Origin: Psychrobacillus faecigallinarum
GTDB lineage: Bacteria > Bacillota > Bacilli > Bacillales_A > Planococcaceae
DNA: 55,618 nt
Direction: 5' to 3'
NCBI RefSeq assembly: GCF_014836595.1
Contig: NZ_JACSQO010000015.1
Coordinates: 1-55,618 of the forward strand
Part shown: positions 1 to 7,971 of the stretch, piece by piece
How the letters are laid out: every line of letters starts with the position of its first letter
Position numbering within the stretch: position 1 is the first letter of the stretch
Made by a program: the position numbers and the translations under genes
The notes under the pieces: model-generated
The model's input: the letters and a program-made list of their open reading frames with translations, nothing else
Database searches by the model: none
Told to the model about the DNA's origin: nothing

Positions 1-24
1 GCCAGGATCAAACTCTCCATAATA
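1..24 (-). rRNA. rrs: 16S ribosomal RNA, 5' end only (partial)
   Basis: The reverse complement of the first bases reads GGAGAGTTTGATCCTGGC, the universal 5' end of bacterial 16S rRNA. The gene runs off the low-coordinate edge of the window, so only about two dozen bases are visible, and the exact mature 5' end (about position 22-24) is estimated. An rRNA operon directly downstream of lysS matches the B. subtilis arrangement. Confidence 0.93.
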
Positions 25-173
25 GAGAACTTAAAAAGCTCATTTTGTTTTGCTGGCATCATCATTAAATGATGTCATTTCTTTTGCTTGAAGAACTAGT
101 CTATCAAGCTATATTTCTTAACGTTTTGCATGTTCAGTTTTCAATGTTCATTGCGCCGTTTCGTTTTGGCGAC
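25..173 (-). other. rRNA operon leader (pre-16S 5' region)
   Basis: About 150 bases lie between the predicted rrn transcription start and the 16S gene. The stretch has no open reading frame and contains a short inverted repeat at 62-76 (CATCAT, TTA, ATGATG). Position and length fit an rRNA leader carrying antitermination and processing signals, but I could not identify a clear boxA. Confidence 0.6.
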
Positions 174-179
174 TTTAAT

Positions 180-208
180 ATCATACCAAATCTACTTTTC
201 AATGTCAA
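180..208 (-). promoter_or_regulatory. rrn promoter (proximal), sigma-A type
   Basis: On the minus strand a perfect TTGACA (208-203) is followed after exactly 17 bases by TATGAT (185-180), pointing at the 16S gene. This is the best promoter between lysS and the rRNA gene. Confidence 0.82.
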
Positions 209-263
209 CAACTTTTTTTAAATTGTTTTTCGTGAAATTCGAAGTAAAAATGAGAACTTGATT

Positions 264-293
264 ACTATACCACCATGTGTGCACCTTTTACAA
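264..293 (-). promoter_or_regulatory. possible second (upstream) rrn promoter
   Basis: On the minus strand TTGTAA (293-288), an 18-base spacer and TATAGT (269-264) are preceded by an extended -10 TG (TGGTATAGT). Tandem promoters are common for Bacillus rrn operons; the -35 element here is weaker than that of the proximal promoter. Confidence 0.5.
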
Positions 294-352
294 GGGTTTT
301 ATACAAAAAAATAAATAAAACTTTCGGCGCACTATATATAGTGATGTAAATT

Positions 353-385
353 AAAAGAGATACTACCAATGGTAGTATCTCTTTC
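353..385 (-). terminator. lysS terminator
   Basis: Ten bases after the lysS stop codon the minus strand forms a long hairpin (arms AAAGAGATACTACC and GGTAGTATCTCTTT, three-base loop) followed by TTTTAATTT. It separates lysS from the rRNA operon. Confidence 0.88.
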
Positions 386-395
386 CTTGTTCCCT

Positions 396-1886
396 TTAAT
401 CTCTATGACGCATTGTAGGGAATAATAGGACATCGCGAATAGACGGAGAATTTGTTAATAACATTACCAAACGATCTATCCCGATTCCTAGTCCTCCTGT
501 AGGTGGCATTCCATATTCTAAAGCTTCTAAGAAATCCTCATCCATTTCATGTGCTTCATCATTTCCAGCAGCTTTTTCTTCTAATTGTGCTTCAAAGCGT
601 TGACGTTGATCGATAGGATCGTTCAACTCCGTGAATGCATTAGCATGCTCACGACGAACTATAAACAACTCAAAACGATCAGTAAAGCGTCCATCTTCTG
701 AATTTTTCTTCGCAAGCGGAGAAACCTCTACTGGATGACCATAGATAAATGTTGGTTGAACTAAAGTCTCTTCTACTTTTTGCTCAAAGAATTCATTTAA
801 CACATGTCCTACTTCCATAGAAGGTTTCACATCTACACCATGTTCTTTAGCCAATGCATGAGCATCCTCTTTCGTCATCTCTTTCCAGAAATCAACTCCA
901 GTTGTCTCTTTAACCGCATCAGCCATATGCCAACGTCTCCAGCCAGGCGCTAAATTAATCTCATCGTCTCCATATTTAACGGTAGAAGAACCTAGAACTT
1001 CCTGCGCTACATGCGCTACCATGTTCTCTGTCAGGTTCATAATATCTTTATAATCAGCATACGCCTCATATAACTCAATCATTGTAAACTCTGGGTTATG
1101 TCGAGTAGATACACCTTCGTTACGGAACACACGACCTATTTCATATACCTTTTCCAGTCCACCTACAATTAGGCGTTTTAAATGTAATTCGATTGCAATA
1201 CGTAAGTAAAGCTCCATATCTAACGCATTATGATGCGTAATAAACGGACGAGCTGCTGCCCCTCCTGCTACAGTATGTAACAATGGTGTTTCTACTTCTA
1301 AGTAGCCCTGGCTATCTAAGTAACGACGCATCGATTGAATGATTCGACTTCTAGTGATAAATGTATTTTTGCTTTCCTCGCTAGTCATTAAATCTAAATA
1401 GCGTTGGCGATAGCGTTGTTCCACATCTTTTAAGCCATGAAATTTTTCCGGCATTGGACGTAATGACTTTGTTAAGAAGGTAAATTCTGTTGCTTTTACT
1501 GACAATTCACCTACCTGAGTTCTAAATACATTTCCGCGAACTCCTACAATGTCTCCTAAGTCAGCTGTTGTAAATAGTTCATAGGCATCTTCACCGATTG
1601 CATCTTTTCGTACATATATCTGAATTTGCCCACCCAAGTCTTGGATATGCGCAAAGCCAGCTTTCCCTTTTCCACGCTTGGTCATAATTCGACCTGCAAC
1701 CACTACTTCGTGAGATGTTTCTTCTAACTGTTCTTTTGTGAACTCATCAAATTCAGCAATAACTTGATTACTTAAATGAGTTCTTTCATATTTACCACCA
1801 AAAGGATCTAATCCTTTTTCTTGTATGGTAGTCATCTTCTGGCGTCTCACCAAAAGTTGATCATTTAATTCTTCCATGTTAGACAT
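396..1886 (-). CDS. lysS: Lysyl-tRNA synthetase, class II
   Basis: This enzyme charges tRNA-Lys with lysine in the cytoplasm. The 496-residue protein has an N-terminal OB-fold anticodon-binding domain (about residues 55-165) and a class II catalytic core: motif 1 with RSRIIQSMRRYLDSQGY, motif 2 with FRNEGVSTRHNPEFT near residue 250, and motif 3 GGLGIGIDRLVML near residue 465. Length and order are standard for the bacterial family. I place the start at the ATG at 1886, eight bases after AAGGAG; a GTG nine bases further upstream is in frame but sits on the ribosome site. The gene lies at the end of the folate cluster but is set off from dusB by a terminator; a TACAAT box at 1946-1941 may be its own -10. 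No T-box leader is present, as usual for class II lysS. Confidence 0.97.
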   Translation of the reverse strand: MSNMEELNDQLLVRRQKMTTIQEKGLDPFGGKYERTHLSNQVIAEFDEFTKEQLEETSHEVVVAGRIMTKRGKGKAGFAHIQDLGGQIQIYVRKDAIGEDAYELFTTADLGDIVGVRGNVFRTQVGELSVKATEFTFLTKSLRPMPEKFHGLKDVEQRYRQRYLDLMTSEESKNTFITRSRIIQSMRRYLDSQGYLEVETPLLHTVAGGAAARPFITHHNALDMELYLRIAIELHLKRLIVGGLEKVYEIGRVFRNEGVSTRHNPEFTMIELYEAYADYKDIMNLTENMVAHVAQEVLGSSTVKYGDDEINLAPGWRRWHMADAVKETTGVDFWKEMTKEDAHALAKEHGVDVKPSMEVGHVLNEFFEQKVEETLVQPTFIYGHPVEVSPLAKKNSEDGRFTDRFELFIVRREHANAFTELNDPIDQRQRFEAQLEEKAAGNDEAHEMDEDFLEALEYGMPPTGGLGIGIDRLVMLLTNSPSIRDVLLFPTMRHRD

Positions 1887-2013
1887 TTCCTTCACTCCTT
1901 TTGCAATCTATTATTCGCAAGTATCATTTACGTTGCATTTATTGTACACAATTTCAGGGTTCTCTTCATCTTTTATTTCACAATCGAAGATTTTTCATTT
2001 TTCTGACGTATGA

Positions 2014-2050
2014 TAAAAACGGAAAGAGCCGCCACTTGTCGTGACAGCCC
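2014..2050 (-). terminator. Terminator after dusB (end of folate operon)
   Basis: On the minus strand GGGCTGTCAC and GTGGCGGCTC pair over ten positions, including wobble pairs, around the loop GACAA, and are followed by TTTCCGTTTTT. It starts within ten bases of the dusB stop codon and separates the folate operon from lysS. Confidence 0.75.
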
Positions 2051-2055
2051 ACTAA

Positions 2056-3081
2056 TTAAGCAAGAATTGTACTAGCCTCATTATATTCCTTTGAGGATTC
2101 TTCTGCAAAGAATCGTAAGTAGTCCTTAAGCTCTTGAGCAGTTTCTGTTTGGTTTATCATATTTCTTGCTGTACCATTCCCTCGAATGCCTTTAAGGTAC
2201 CAAGATGCATGCTTACGCATTTCACGAACGGCAATGCCTTCTCCCTTTAAAGCTGTTAAACGATCAAAATGTAATAAACATACATCTATTTTCTCTTGGA
2301 CTGTCGGCTCTGGTTTCAATTCTCCTGTTTCTAGGTATTCCACTGTACGATAAATCATCCATGGATCCCCTAAAGCAGCGCGTCCAATCATTACTGCGTC
2401 GACACCTGTTTCCTCTAACATACGCTTCGCATCTTGCGGTGTATTTACATCACCGTTACCGATGACAGGTATATTTACTGCTTCCTTTACTTGGCGGATT
2501 AAATCCCAATTTGCATGACCTTCATACATTTGCACACGAGTACGTCCATGAACGGCAACTGCTGCTCCACCAGCTCGTTCCACAGCTTGAGCATTTTCAA
2601 CCATGTATAAATGCTCTTCATCCCAGCCAGTGCGCATTTTAACACTTACCGGTTTTTTTACGTTATCTACAACTGCAGAAACCATTTCATATATCTTGTT
2701 AGGGTCTAGAAGCCATCTTGCACCAGCTTCACATTTTATAATCTTGTTAACTGGGCACCCCATGTTAATATCTATAATGTCTGCAGAAGTATGTTCATCT
2801 ACATACTTAGCAGCTGCTACAAGCGTTTCCTTCTCACCACCAAAAATCTGAAGTGATAGTGGATTTTCTCGCTCATCAATATAAAGCATGCTCAAAGTCT
2901 TTTCGTTCTTAAACACGATCCCTTTATCACTGATCATTTCAGCGTAGACTAGTCCTGCTCCAAATTCTTTTACTGTTAGGCGGAATGCTGAATTACAGAT
3001 ACCAGCCATAGGAGCTAAAACTACTCGGTTATCCATTACGTGCTTACCAATTTGAAATGGTTTAGTTGATGTGTTAGTCAT
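2056..3081 (-). CDS. dusB: tRNA-dihydrouridine synthase
   Basis: This flavoenzyme reduces uridines in the tRNA D-loop to dihydrouridine. The 341-residue protein is a TIM barrel with the FMN-binding start LAPMAGICNSAFR, the catalytic cysteine motif DINMGCPVNKI near residue 106, the conserved VKMRTGWD segment and the phosphate-binding VMIGRAALGDPW. Length is normal for the family. The ATG at 3081 overlaps the yazB stop codon by one base (TAATG) and follows AAGAAGGTGAAGA, so the two genes are translationally linked at the end of the folate operon, as in B. subtilis (yacF). Confidence 0.95.
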   Translation of the reverse strand: MTNTSTKPFQIGKHVMDNRVVLAPMAGICNSAFRLTVKEFGAGLVYAEMISDKGIVFKNEKTLSMLYIDERENPLSLQIFGGEKETLVAAAKYVDEHTSADIIDINMGCPVNKIIKCEAGARWLLDPNKIYEMVSAVVDNVKKPVSVKMRTGWDEEHLYMVENAQAVERAGGAAVAVHGRTRVQMYEGHANWDLIRQVKEAVNIPVIGNGDVNTPQDAKRMLEETGVDAVMIGRAALGDPWMIYRTVEYLETGELKPEPTVQEKIDVCLLHFDRLTALKGEGIAVREMRKHASWYLKGIRGNGTARNMINQTETAQELKDYLRFFAEESSKEYNEASTILA

Positions 3082-3302
3082 TATTCTTCACCTTCTTCTG
3101 CTACTCCTTTTAGTTCTTCTAGCTTTATATCAAGTATAGCAGCTATTTTTTCCAACTGTTTTTCGGTTGGAACACGCTTACCTTGTTCTATTTTGCCAAG
3201 TATAGACACAGACATATCCATTTCTTTTGCAAGTTCTACTTGCTTAATCATCTTTAACCTTCGAAATGCACGAATGCGTCGACCCCATCGAACGATTTCC
3301 AT
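3081..3302 (-). CDS. yazB: Small Xre-type helix-turn-helix protein YazB
   Basis: The 73-residue protein is almost entirely one HTH_3/Xre DNA-binding domain: RRLKMIKQVELAKEMDMSV followed by LGKIEQGKRVPTEKQLEKIA. A small HTH protein at this place in the folate operon is conserved in Bacillus (yazB), with no established target. Its ATG at 3302 lies inside folK, so the two coding regions overlap by 49 bases in different frames. The basic start of the protein (MEIVRWGRRIRAFRR) is encoded by that overlap. The function is unknown; regulation of the operon itself is only a guess. Confidence 0.85.
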   Translation of the reverse strand: MEIVRWGRRIRAFRRLKMIKQVELAKEMDMSVSILGKIEQGKRVPTEKQLEKIAAILDIKLEELKGVAEEGEE

Positions 3303-3772
3303 AAATGGACGCCCTCTTTCTGATCATGCACTATATTCGAAAAAGCTTGTTTTGTACTTGGATGGACTAATTCAGAGTTTATTTCCACAAGCGGAACAAG
3401 CACGAACCCTCTTTCTGTCATCCTAGGATGAGGAATGATTAGGTCTTCCGTTTTCATATTTTCTTCATTATACAACAAAATGTCAAGGTCTACAGTTCTC
3501 GGACCCCAGCGAACTAATCTCTTTCTTCCGAGCAAGTCCTCTATTTCGTTGCATTTTTTTAATAATTCATGAGGAGTATATAAAGTTTCAAGCTCTACGA
3601 CTATATTTAAAAAAGCGGCTTGGTCCACGTATCCCACTGGATCTGTCTCATAGACCGATGACATCCTTTTTACCTCTATCTGTTTTGTCTCTTTCAATAA
3701 ACCGACTGCCTCTTGTAAAAACTCTAAACGATTTCCAATATTAGAACCTAGAGAAATATATGCTAAATTCAT
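3254..3772 (-). CDS. folK: 6-hydroxymethyl-7,8-dihydropterin pyrophosphokinase (HPPK)
   Basis: HPPK transfers pyrophosphate from ATP to hydroxymethyldihydropterin, the step before dihydropteroate synthase in folate synthesis. Family signatures are present in order: AYISLGSNIGNR at the N-terminus, the Mg/ATP-binding RWGPRTVDLDILLYNEE near the middle and IPHPRMTERGFVLVPL. I take the ATG at 3772 (172 residues), behind GAGAGG and overlapping the folB stop by four bases (ATGA); the longer frame upstream lies inside folB and is not homologous. The 3' end overlaps yazB by 49 bases. Confidence 0.96.
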   Translation of the reverse strand: MNLAYISLGSNIGNRLEFLQEAVGLLKETKQIEVKRMSSVYETDPVGYVDQAAFLNIVVELETLYTPHELLKKCNEIEDLLGRKRLVRWGPRTVDLDILLYNEENMKTEDLIIPHPRMTERGFVLVPLVEINSELVHPSTKQAFSNIVHDQKEGVHLWKSFDGVDAFVHFEG

Positions 3773-4134
3773 ATTGTACCTCTCGTTATATCGACAGCAA
3801 CCGAAGTGTAGTGCCCAATAATCGGAGGATTTGGTTTCACTAAATGTATTCGACATCCACTTACCTTTTCTTTATACTCCTCCAGTATTCGAGAAGCAAT
3901 TTTCTCAGCCACAGCTTCTATTAACAAATAAGGTCTTCCCTCCACTATTTGCTTACAAAGCTCAAATACCTCAGCATAGTTAACCGTTTCGTTTAAATTA
4001 TCTGTTTCTCCAGCTTTTTTTAAGTCGCAAGCAAGCGTCACCGTTACTTTAAAAATTTGACCAAGCTTTGTTTCCTCTGGAAGCGCTCCATGAAAGCCGT
4101 AAAATTCTAAATCGTTTAAATGAATATAATCCAT
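3769..4134 (-). CDS. folB: Dihydroneopterin aldolase
   Basis: FolB cleaves 7,8-dihydroneopterin to 6-hydroxymethyldihydropterin and glycolaldehyde. The 121-residue protein has the family's N-terminal LNDLEFYGFHGALPEE with the substrate-binding glutamate and, near the C-terminus, the catalytic lysine in IHLVKPNPPI. Length is typical of the octameric enzyme. It sits between folP (three bases away) and folK (four-base overlap), so its role in the pathway is also supported by context. Confidence 0.96.
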   Translation of the reverse strand: MDYIHLNDLEFYGFHGALPEETKLGQIFKVTVTLACDLKKAGETDNLNETVNYAEVFELCKQIVEGRPYLLIEAVAEKIASRILEEYKEKVSGCRIHLVKPNPPIIGHYTSVAVDITRGTI

Positions 4135-4137
4135 TCG

Positions 4138-4995
4138 TTAACCCTCCACTTTCATATCGGTGCCTTTGCCCATTAAAGCATCCATCATTTTTGTCATTCT
4201 TGCAATCTCCATGACATCATGCACTCTTACTATATGACAGCCAAGCTGGACACCATAGCAAACAGTGGCTCCTGTGCCCTCCATTCGCTCGTCCACAGGT
4301 AAATTTAACACATTGCCAATCATGCGCTTACGGGACGTAGCAAGCAATACTGGGTAGCCCATATCCACTAGGTCAGCTAAATGCTGCATCATTAAAATAT
4401 TTTGTTCGTGAGACTTCGCAAATCCAATACCGGGGTCTAACCAAATATTTTCATAAGGAATACCTGCTGACCTTGCAATTTGAATGCTTTCTTCTAAATC
4501 CCGCTTCGCTTCTGTCCAAAAATCTACATAGTCTTCATTATCTCGATTGTGCATTAGAATAATAGGGACATTCAATTCTGCTGCCACCTCGGCAATCTTG
4601 GTATCTCTTTTGGCTCCCCAAATATCATTAATAATGTGAGCACCAGCTTCTATAGCTGCTCTTGCAACAGTAGATTTATATGTATCAATAGAAATAATAG
4701 CATTTACCTGCTGACTGATAGCCTTAATGACAGGCACCACACGTGCAATTTCTTCTTCGTCAGAGATGAGTGTGTATCCCGGTCTTGTAGATTCTCCTCC
4801 TACATCTATTATCTTTGCTCCTTCTGCCACCATTTGTTTTGCTCTAGCAACAGCTTGTTCTATCTCATTAAACTTTCCTCCATCTGAAAAAGAATCTGGC
4901 GTCACGTTTAGAATACCCATTATGATTGTTTCATTTCGAAAATCTAGTGTGACTCCTCCCATTTCAAATGGATGCGAGTTGTATTGTAAATTCAT
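4138..4995 (-). CDS. folP: Dihydropteroate synthase
   Basis: This enzyme condenses hydroxymethyldihydropterin pyrophosphate with p-aminobenzoate and is the sulfonamide target (sul in B. subtilis). The 285-residue TIM barrel shows the signatures GILNVTPDSFSDGGKF, IDVGGESTRPGY, the DTYKS loop and WLDPGIGFAKS. The start at 4995 follows AGGAGGACATAGC. It is one base from the pabC stop codon. Nothing in the active-site loops looks unusual. Confidence 0.97.
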   Translation of the reverse strand: MNLQYNSHPFEMGGVTLDFRNETIIMGILNVTPDSFSDGGKFNEIEQAVARAKQMVAEGAKIIDVGGESTRPGYTLISDEEEIARVVPVIKAISQQVNAIISIDTYKSTVARAAIEAGAHIINDIWGAKRDTKIAEVAAELNVPIILMHNRDNEDYVDFWTEAKRDLEESIQIARSAGIPYENIWLDPGIGFAKSHEQNILMMQHLADLVDMGYPVLLATSRKRMIGNVLNLPVDERMEGTGATVCYGVQLGCHIVRVHDVMEIARMTKMMDALMGKGTDMKVEG

Positions 4996-4996
4996 G

Positions 4997-5836
4997 CTAT
5001 GTCCTCCTTTCTCCCTCTATACATTCTACGTATTGTTTATGAAGCACTTTATAAACAGAGCCCTGGTTACCCAAAAACTGTTTCTCCCCAATACTTTTAA
5101 TCGGAACTATTTCCTGAACTGCGTTTGTTATAAATACCTCATCCGCCAATTCTAGTTGAGACTTTGTATAAAGACCTTCCGCTATATCCATTGTACAGTT
5201 TTTTAAAATCCACTTCCTAGTCGTGCCATTTAAAATACCAGTCTCTACTGAGGGAGTATATACTTTACCGTCCTTCACCCAAAAGACATTAGAAGTAATG
5301 CCTTCTGCAACAAAACCTTCTGCATTTACAAAAATTCCTTCCTGCGTGGCCAAAGAATCTATTTCAAATCTAGCTTGAACATTGTTTGCAAAGTGATGGG
5401 ATTTATGACGTATGGAGCTTTCTGGAGAATTTCTGACAGTCTTTAACCAAATTGCTGACTTCTCTTTTCCTCGTACGGTAGAAGGAAGAGGCTTTCGAAA
5501 TATAATAACAGTTGGTTGAGGATAATCGCTTGGCTGAAGACCAATGTCATGAATGCCTGCAGAGACATTTAATCGAAAATATCCATCTTCCCCGTTATTC
5601 GCTGCTGTTAATAAATTCACAGCCTTCAGAATAGACTGCTTCTCATATGGTATTGCAATTCGAAAGTCTGACAGCGCCTTCGAGAGTCTTGACCAATGCT
5701 CGTCCCACAAAAAAACTTCGCCATTGTAAGTTCGAAACGTTTCGAAAAAGCCTAGACCATACAAAAAGCCATGATCATAGGCTGATACTGTCAGTTCATT
5801 TGCTTTAAATAGCTGTCCATCCTTCCATGCCTCCAT
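4997..5836 (-). CDS. pabC: Aminodeoxychorismate lyase (fold-type IV PLP enzyme)
   Basis: PabC releases pyruvate from 4-amino-4-deoxychorismate to give p-aminobenzoate. The 279-residue protein has the class IV aminotransferase layout: YDHGFLYGLGFFETFRT near the start, the HHFANNVQARFEID segment with the region of the PLP lysine (SHHFANN precedes it, KSHH carries the lysine), and the cofactor-phosphate loop GILNGTTRKWI. Branched-chain or D-amino-acid aminotransferase is the alternative by fold, but the position directly after pabA and before folP decides for PabC. Confidence 0.93.
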   Translation of the reverse strand: MEAWKDGQLFKANELTVSAYDHGFLYGLGFFETFRTYNGEVFLWDEHWSRLSKALSDFRIAIPYEKQSILKAVNLLTAANNGEDGYFRLNVSAGIHDIGLQPSDYPQPTVIIFRKPLPSTVRGKEKSAIWLKTVRNSPESSIRHKSHHFANNVQARFEIDSLATQEGIFVNAEGFVAEGITSNVFWVKDGKVYTPSVETGILNGTTRKWILKNCTMDIAEGLYTKSQLELADEVFITNAVQEIVPIKSIGEKQFLGNQGSVYKVLHKQYVECIEGERRT

Positions 5837-6424
5837 TTAAAGCATCTCCTTAGCGTAACAGTGATCTTTCACAAAATTTTGGATTAGCTTTTTCCCTTCC
5901 TCCGTCATAATAGATTCGGGATGGAATTGTACGCCTTCTACCGCAAACTCTTTGTGACGCAGCCCCATTATTTCTCCCTCTTCCGTCCACGATGTAACTT
6001 CGAGACAGTCTGGAAGGGATTTTCTTTCCACTATTAAAGAATGATAGCGAGTAGCATAGAACGGGTTAGGCATGTCCTTATTTACACCCTTATCATCATG
6101 AAAGACTAGAGACGTTTTCCCGTGCATCAATCGTTCTGCGCGAATTACTTTACCGCCAAAAGCTTGACCAATTGATTGATGCCCTAAACAAACCCCTAGT
6201 ATAGGAATTTTTCCTGCGAAATAGGTTATTACATCTAAGCTAATGCCTGCCTCATTCGGAGTGCAGGGACCGGGAGACACAACGATGATTTGAGGTGACA
6301 ATCGTTCAATCTCTTCTATAGAAAGCTCATCATTACGGACGACCCTTACCTCTACACCCTGCTCTCCGATGTATTGCACAAGGTTGTAGGTAAAAGAATC
6401 GTAGTTATCAATCATTAATATCAT
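5837..6424 (-). CDS. pabA: Aminodeoxychorismate/anthranilate synthase, glutamine amidotransferase subunit
   Basis: This class I glutamine amidotransferase delivers ammonia to PabB, and in B. subtilis it is also shared with anthranilate synthase (TrpG role). The 195-residue protein starts MILMIDNYDSFTYNLVQY and has the nucleophile elbow GVCLGHQSIGQAFGG and the catalytic His/Glu in VQFHPESIMTEEGK. The ATG at 6424 overlaps the pabB stop by four bases (ATGA) after AGAAGGGGGAAGC; the longer in-frame reading lies inside pabB. I saw no run of GAG/TAG triplets that would mark a TRAP site here. Confidence 0.96.
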   Translation of the reverse strand: MILMIDNYDSFTYNLVQYIGEQGVEVRVVRNDELSIEEIERLSPQIIVVSPGPCTPNEAGISLDVITYFAGKIPILGVCLGHQSIGQAFGGKVIRAERLMHGKTSLVFHDDKGVNKDMPNPFYATRYHSLIVERKSLPDCLEVTSWTEEGEIMGLRHKEFAVEGVQFHPESIMTEEGKKLIQNFVKDHCYAKEML

Positions 6425-7833
6425 TTGCTTCCCCCTTCTGCCATTGCCTTCGCCTGCCATAATGCCTTCGCTTTGTTAATCGACTCCTTATATTCTGCGC
6501 TAGGCTTCGAATCAATCACAATACCTGCTCCAGCTTGGATATGTGCCATTCTATCTTGAATAAACGCCGTCCGGATAACAATATTAAGCTCTATATCCCC
6601 TGAATAACCAAGCCATCCTATAGAACCTGTATACAAACCTCTTCGCACAGGCTCTAATTCTTCAATTATTTCCATCGTTCTTATTTTAGGAGCGCCAGTA
6701 ATAGTACCACCTGGGAACATTGCCCGTACTATATCTGCGTTTGTGACACCAGGACGTAACTCTCCTTTTACATTGGAGACGATATGCATGACATGAGAAT
6801 ATCGCTCAATCGCCATGAACTCATTCACTTCAACGGTGCCATAGGCAGAAACACGTCCTAAATCGTTCCGTTCCAAATCAACAAGCATTACATGCTCAGC
6901 ACGCTCTTTTTCATTTTCAATCAGCTCATTAGCCAACAATATATCCTCTGCTTCGTCTTTTCCTCTAGGTCTTGTACCAGCAATAGGACGTGTAGAAAGT
7001 TCCATTCCCTTTTTCTTCACTAACAGTTCTGGAGATCCCGATACAACAGCAAAGTCCGGAGAATGTATATACGCCATATAAGGAGAAGGATTGAAAGTAC
7101 GTAATGCCTCATACATCTCGATGGGTGATGCCTTTAACTCTTTTGATTGGCGAACTGATAAATTAACTTGGAATACATCTCCTTGAGCAATATAATCTTG
7201 AATTTTTAGAGTAGCCGCTTTAAATTCCTCTGCACTAACAGATACATGTAGCTGAGCTGAGTCCTCATTAAATTCAGTGGCAGCTCCCGGTAGAAATATT
7301 CTGGACGATATGCCTTGGTCAGCTGCCTGTCTGTATTGTTCCTCCATTTTAACTAAATCCTCTTTACTGTTGGAGAGCTTCATCAGTGTTACCACTTCTG
7401 TCTCTACATCTAAAACAGCCCAGCAGTCTAGCAGGTAAAAATAGATATCCGGTATTTGCAAATCGTCTTTTGAGAGATTTGGTAGGGATTCTATCTTTCT
7501 AGCATAATCATAGCTAATAAAACCAGCAGCCCCTCCTTGAAAATCGGGAAGCTTTTCATCGTAAAGGATTTTATAGTCAGCAATGAGTCGCTCTAGCTCC
7601 TCTAAAGGTTCACCTGCTCTAAATTCTTTTTCTCCTTCTCTCCAAACAATGTGGATTCCCTTCTCATCAGACTTAACAGTAGCTAAAGGATTCCATGCTG
7701 CAACAGAAAGATGCCCACCTCTCCCGCTCTCTAAGAACAAATGATGTGTTTCATTTTTGGTAAGTTCTTTATATCCATAAAAAAATGCCTCTTTAGACAT
7801 TTGAAAAGAATGTGTATCAAGGTATAATTCCAC
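6421..7833 (-). CDS. pabB: Aminodeoxychorismate synthase component I
   Basis: PabB converts chorismate plus ammonia to aminodeoxychorismate. The 470-residue protein has the N-terminal domain of TrpE/PabB and the chorismate-binding domain: AEHVMLVDLERNDLGRV, FPGGTITGAPKIRTMEI and AGAGIVIDSKPSAEYKE. I choose the GTG at 7833, which follows AGGGGGATAAAAATA and gives a normal family length; the frame further upstream would start inside the cysK terminator. The loop reads STRPIAGTRPRG, with Ala285 where the E. coli enzyme has a catalytic lysine (PIKGT). Context (first gene of the folate operon) supports PabB, but the signature is TrpE-like. Confidence 0.93.
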   Translation of the reverse strand: MELYLDTHSFQMSKEAFFYGYKELTKNETHHLFLESGRGGHLSVAAWNPLATVKSDEKGIHIVWREGEKEFRAGEPLEELERLIADYKILYDEKLPDFQGGAAGFISYDYARKIESLPNLSKDDLQIPDIYFYLLDCWAVLDVETEVVTLMKLSNSKEDLVKMEEQYRQAADQGISSRIFLPGAATEFNEDSAQLHVSVSAEEFKAATLKIQDYIAQGDVFQVNLSVRQSKELKASPIEMYEALRTFNPSPYMAYIHSPDFAVVSGSPELLVKKKGMELSTRPIAGTRPRGKDEAEDILLANELIENEKERAEHVMLVDLERNDLGRVSAYGTVEVNEFMAIERYSHVMHIVSNVKGELRPGVTNADIVRAMFPGGTITGAPKIRTMEIIEELEPVRRGLYTGSIGWLGYSGDIELNIVIRTAFIQDRMAHIQAGAGIVIDSKPSAEYKESINKAKALWQAKAMAEGGSK

Positions 7834-7898
7834 TATTTTTATCCCCCTAAAAAAACAATCTGACTTCATCTTAACGCGAAACTGTTGCTTTTTGCCAC

Positions 7899-7930
7899 AA
7901 AAAAGAGAGGAAGTAAATAAACTTCCTCTC
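7899..7930 (-). terminator. cysK terminator
   Basis: On the minus strand GAGAGGAAGT, the loop TTATTT and ACTTCCTCTC are followed by six Ts. It lies between cysK and the pabB ribosome site and shows that the folate operon is transcribed separately. Confidence 0.9.
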
Positions 7931-7971
7931 ATGAAATCAACTATTATGAAATTAACATCCCAAGCACTTAA

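Noticed and set aside
4727..5155. Open frame of 142 codons on the plus strand across folP and pabC
   Set aside because: It is a shadow of two well-supported genes on the other strand.
6421..6480. TRAP binding site at the pabA start
   Set aside because: I looked for regularly spaced GAG/TAG triplets around the pabB/pabA junction and saw none.
7834..7932. Longer N-terminus for PabB
   Set aside because: It would begin inside the cysK terminator, and the GTG at 7833 has a good ribosome site and gives normal length.
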